This document shows, piece after piece, positions 4,108 through 6,712 of a stretch of DNA of 6,712 nucleotides. The notes under the pieces are model-generated. The model was not told the origin of the DNA, searched no databases, and was given only the letters and a program-made list of their open reading frames with translations. Source of the stretch: Candidatus Aenigmatarchaeota archaeon (GTDB taxonomy: Archaea > Aenigmatarchaeota > Aenigmatarchaeia > QMZP01). The position numbers and the translations under genes are program-made. The stretch spans positions 1 through 6,712 of the forward strand of contig DAOVFN010000037.1 of NCBI GenBank assembly GCA_030672885.1, in the 5' to 3' direction. Position 1 is the stretch's first letter, and each line of letters opens with the position of its first letter.

Positions 4108-4296
4108 ATGGGAAAGGTATTCGTGATGAGCGGGATATTTGTCTTTGTTGGACTCATCATGTTCGTCATATCGAGCAGCGTGGCCAGCAACCCGCTCAGT
4201 GACTTTGTCGTCCCGCTCCAGGTCGGGTGGTCCCTGGTCATAGTGGCGCTCCTGGCCCTGATAATCATGGAGCTCAGGTCATCAAAAATTCACTGA
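4108..4296 (+). CDS. Small two-TM membrane protein B, paralogue of A
   Basis: 62 aa, starting MGKVFVMSGIFVFVGLIMFV, with TM helices at about residues 4-24 and 38-56 and a basic tail (RSSKIH). It aligns along its length with protein A: Met-x-Lys at the start, Gly-Ile and Phe-Val in helix 1, Phe-hh-PLQ-xx-Trp, ALL and EL near the end, about 18 identical positions. DNA identity is clear only at TCCCGCTCCAG, so the duplication is old. It starts 22 nt after gene A with a good Shine-Dalgarno, so it is the third gene of the operon. Conservation of PLQ-x-x-W in both copies suggests that segment matters, perhaps for pairing A with B. Function unknown. Confidence 0.75.
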   Translation: MGKVFVMSGIFVFVGLIMFVISSSVASNPLSDFVVPLQVGWSLVIVALLALIIMELRSSKIH

Positions 4297-4323
4297 GCGA
4301 GCAGGCAACGCGCATTCTGTTGG

Positions 4324-6712
4324 TTACGCCCTCAGGGATTCCCTTATCTTTTTGTCAAGCTCGGCAAGCCTCTGCTCGCTCCTGTTCCTGAGGCTCTGAT
4401 ACGCGTCCTTGGATATTATGCCCTGCTTGAACTGGCTCTCGAGAAGTGACATCATCCTGGCTGTCCTGACCTTTTCCTCTCTCAGCCTCTCGGTCTCAAT
4501 GCCCGCTCCCCTGATGGTGCCTGCAACCTGCCTGGCCTCGGAGAGCCTGCCCTTCATCAATATCCTGAGGTTCTCGCTTATCTTTCTGTAGAGGAGCATG
4601 AGGCCCAATATCACCAGGGTGAACACCATCACCAGGAACACCCACCAGGGAATGGCTATCCCTGCCAGCAGCTTATTGAGAAGGTTCTCGGCATCATCAA
4701 GATGTCTCCATGCCGCATATATCGATTTCAGGGAAGCGTCGTAGAGTTCCTCTCTCAGGTAGCCCCTGGCCAGCTTTATCTCGTTCTCGGCATCGTCCAG
4801 GATATCGTCGATATCGCCTGTGTCAAAGCCGGCATCCCTGGCATGTTCCGTTCTGTCCCTCAGCTCATTGAGTTTTGCCTGAAGCCTATTGAGCTCGAAC
4901 TCTATGAGGTCCTTTTTTGAGGTGAATATCCTGAGCGTGAAGTTCTCATCATCAGTGGATTCTGTGGAATGGGCAACCGCATTGACCAGCATCTCGCCTG
5001 ACTCGCCCCTGGGGACTGTTATCTGGACCGTGATGGTTGCTGTCTCGCCCGCCGCCAGGCTGCTCATGTTTGCGGGTTCTATCCTGTCTATCCAGGAATC
5101 CGGGATCCCCTGGAAGTCAAGCCAGATGTTGTGGATGACTCCACCGATGGCCTCTATGTTTATATTGAACTGCCTGGGGGCTCCGGCCATCACGCCCACT
5201 ATGTCAGGAATCATGGTTATGTTTATCTGGCTCGGGGGGCCGGAAGGGGCTGCTGCAGGGGCGCCCTCACCCTCACCCCCGCCTCCTCCGGGTTCCTCTG
5301 GGAGACCCCCTGTCACATAGAACCCTGCACCGCCGGGCTGGACAGGCAATGAGGGATCATAGAGCACACTCACATTGAGCGAGTACCAGCCCCCTGGCTG
5401 GCTTCCCAGTATAAAGATGGGATCCCCGTTGTGGTTGCCTGTGTTGTCAATGCGGAAGCTCTTCTGTTCCCCGGCGCCCAGGTTTACTGAAATCTGCCCG
5501 AAATCCCAGGTCTGGCCCTGTCCATGCACCCAGTAATCAACGATAACGTCTTTGTTGTCAACCTCGCCCTTGTTCCAGAGGGTGATATTGAAGTTCAGGT
5601 AGTTGCCGGGATCGATGGTGCTCTGGTCAAGCGTCACCCCAATGTCATAGGGCCCTGAGGACGCTATCCGGAACGGAAGGATGTCATAGGTCATCTTGTC
5701 GCCCAGGGTGACCTTCAGGAGGGCAAGATAGGAACCCGTAAGAACGCTGCCCAGAACCTCTGTGTGAGAATAGAATCCCGTTGATGTGTGACTGAAGTCG
5801 CTTATGTCGAATTCCTTCCATACTTCGGGGCCGTATCCCTCTGTATAGTAGATGGTGAGGTTGATTGCGTCAGGGTCCGCGGGCTCGTTGTAGTTCTGCA
5901 TGACCACCACTGAGATTGGCATGGTGTGGTCAACCACGCAGGGGCTCGGGATTGCCACCCTTCCGGTGAGCTCCATGTCCGCGGTCACGTTGAAGGTTGC
6001 GGTGCTCTCGTTGCTCACCCACAGATCGAACTCCTGGTCGTACCAGGTGCCGTTCGAGTATATGGTGTACTCCCCTAGGGTGGCGTGGGCAGGAATCACG
6101 AATATGTTGTCAGATACCCAGCCACTGTCATCTGTGACGTACTCGTTGCCCGAGAGCAGGTAGACGCTCCTGTTGTCAGGGTCCCTGATGGAGAGGTTCA
6201 CAGAGGCACCCCCAAGCGGGACGCCAAGGTAGTCACGTGCCCGGTAGTTTATGCTCTCCCATTTTCCCTGGGTGGTGTCTGGCATGTCGAGATAGGTCAT
6301 GTAGCGGGTGTGTATCTGGAAGAGCGATGTACTGGTGGTGTTGACAGCATAGGTGTCATTGGCATAGACATAGACAGTGTAGTTCCCCCTGCCGCTGCTG
6401 TTGCCGCCGAAGTCGCCTGGATATGTTATCTTGTAACAGAACATGTCCCCGGGGTCATTGATTGCATAGACGCAGCCAGGAGGGAAATCCGGGTCCCTGT
6501 GGGAGAATTCCAGCTCGAGCGTGTCATTGATCCCGTTGGGCCTCTCCACAGTCACTATCACATCATCAAAGGGCGCTCCGGACTGGCTGGTCACATTGAT
6601 GTACATTGTTGCAGTGTCTGCCTGGAACTGCATGTCAGGTATTATGCCAATCTCGATAAGGGGTTCCACAAAGGGGTTGAGGACAATCTCCAGGGTGATG
6701 TTGTCCGGGTCA
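4324..6712 (-). CDS. Large surface protein: Ig-like repeats, coiled coil, one C-terminal TM (N terminus outside window)
   Basis: The frame is open to the right edge, giving 795 residues with no start needed inside the window; a GTG at 6669 is internal, since coding-like sequence (ITLEIVLNPF) continues upstream. Most of it is beta-rich and extracytoplasmic, with more than a dozen N-x-S/T sequons, suggesting glycosylated Ig-like or CARDB/NEW3-type domains. A Gly/Pro/Ala linker lies at about 5230-5316. A further Ig-like domain follows (FNINIEAIGG ... ATITVQITVPRG). Then come a charged coiled coil (about 4670-4922), one TM helix starting IPWWVFLVMVFTLVILG (about 4588-4660), and an 85-residue cytoplasmic tail ending in a short helical motif (QFKQGIISKDAYQSLRNR) that resembles SHOCT-like tails. 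The layout suggests an envelope protein with a signalling or anchoring stalk. It converges on the KaiC operon, with 27 nt between stops. Confidence 0.88.
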   Translation of the reverse strand, partial: DPDNITLEIVLNPFVEPLIEIGIIPDMQFQADTATMYINVTSQSGAPFDDVIVTVERPNGINDTLELEFSHRDPDFPPGCVYAINDPGDMFCYKITYPGDFGGNSSGRGNYTVYVYANDTYAVNTTSTSLFQIHTRYMTYLDMPDTTQGKWESINYRARDYLGVPLGGASVNLSIRDPDNRSVYLLSGNEYVTDDSGWVSDNIFVIPAHATLGEYTIYSNGTWYDQEFDLWVSNESTATFNVTADMELTGRVAIPSPCVVDHTMPISVVVMQNYNEPADPDAINLTIYYTEGYGPEVWKEFDISDFSHTSTGFYSHTEVLGSVLTGSYLALLKVTLGDKMTYDILPFRIASSGPYDIGVTLDQSTIDPGNYLNFNITLWNKGEVDNKDVIVDYWVHGQGQTWDFGQISVNLGAGEQKSFRIDNTGNHNGDPIFILGSQPGGWYSLNVSVLYDPSLPVQPGGAGFYVTGGLPEEPGGGGGEGEGAPAAAPSGPPSQINITMIPDIVGVMAGAPRQFNINIEAIGGVIHNIWLDFQGIPDSWIDRIEPANMSSLAAGETATITVQITVPRGESGEMLVNAVAHSTESTDDENFTLRIFTSKKDLIEFELNRLQAKLNELRDRTEHARDAGFDTGDIDDILDDAENEIKLARGYLREELYDASLKSIYAAWRHLDDAENLLNKLLAGIAIPWWVFLVMVFTLVILGLMLLYRKISENLRILMKGRLSEARQVAGTIRGAGIETERLREEKVRTARMMSLLESQFKQGIISKDAYQSLRNRSEQRLAELDKKIRESLRA

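Noticed and set aside
4889..5352. Plus-strand frames opposite the surface protein (143 and 73 codons)
   Set aside because: They are shadows of the minus-strand gene; their Pro/Ser runs are the complement of its Gly-rich linker.

Overview
The window reads as archaeal chromosome with moderate GC. The signs are a KaiC-type RecA-superfamily ATPase, a minimal nucleotidyltransferase (MNT)/HEPN gene pair, a PAS/7TM sensory pair, a large sequon-rich surface protein with one C-terminal membrane anchor, and a TATA-like box about 26-27 nt upstream of a start codon that lacks a Shine-Dalgarno (a leaderless-type promoter). The lineage cannot be fixed from sequence alone; Euryarchaeota, Altiarchaeota or DPANN-type genomes would all fit.

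Layout: (1) 1-1781, minus strand: a two-gene sensory operon. A double-PAS protein without an output domain (828-1781) is followed after 23 nt by the start of a 7TM-type sensor, probably a histidine kinase, whose 3' end lies off the left edge (1-804). (2) 1782-2124: spacer holding the PAS promoter, an inverted repeat near 1866-1913, and a frame-shifted remnant that looks like the upstream part of the next gene. (3) 2125-3041: an MNT/HEPN module in decay. The HEPN gene is interrupted twice by small palindromic elements that share terminal inverted repeats and are flanked by TA. Removing each element plus one TA restores one open HEPN frame of 129 codons ending at 3041. The first element itself carries a nested cluster of four hairpins. 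(4) 3042-4296, plus strand: a compact operon of a KaiC-like ATPase and two tandem paralogous 60-62 aa proteins with two membrane spans each. (5) 4324-6712, minus strand, convergent: a large extracytoplasmic protein with Ig-like regions, a Gly/Ala/Pro linker, a coiled coil, one TM helix and a charged cytoplasmic tail; its N terminus lies off the right edge.

The strongest observation is the double TA-flanked insertion in the HEPN gene. The elements look like miniature inverted-repeat elements (MITEs), of the kind an IS630/Tc1-mariner-type transposase could move in trans. Their stems differ between copies by paired, compensating changes. The KaiC-like ATPase with two small duplicated membrane proteins is the best candidate for an undescribed functional unit.
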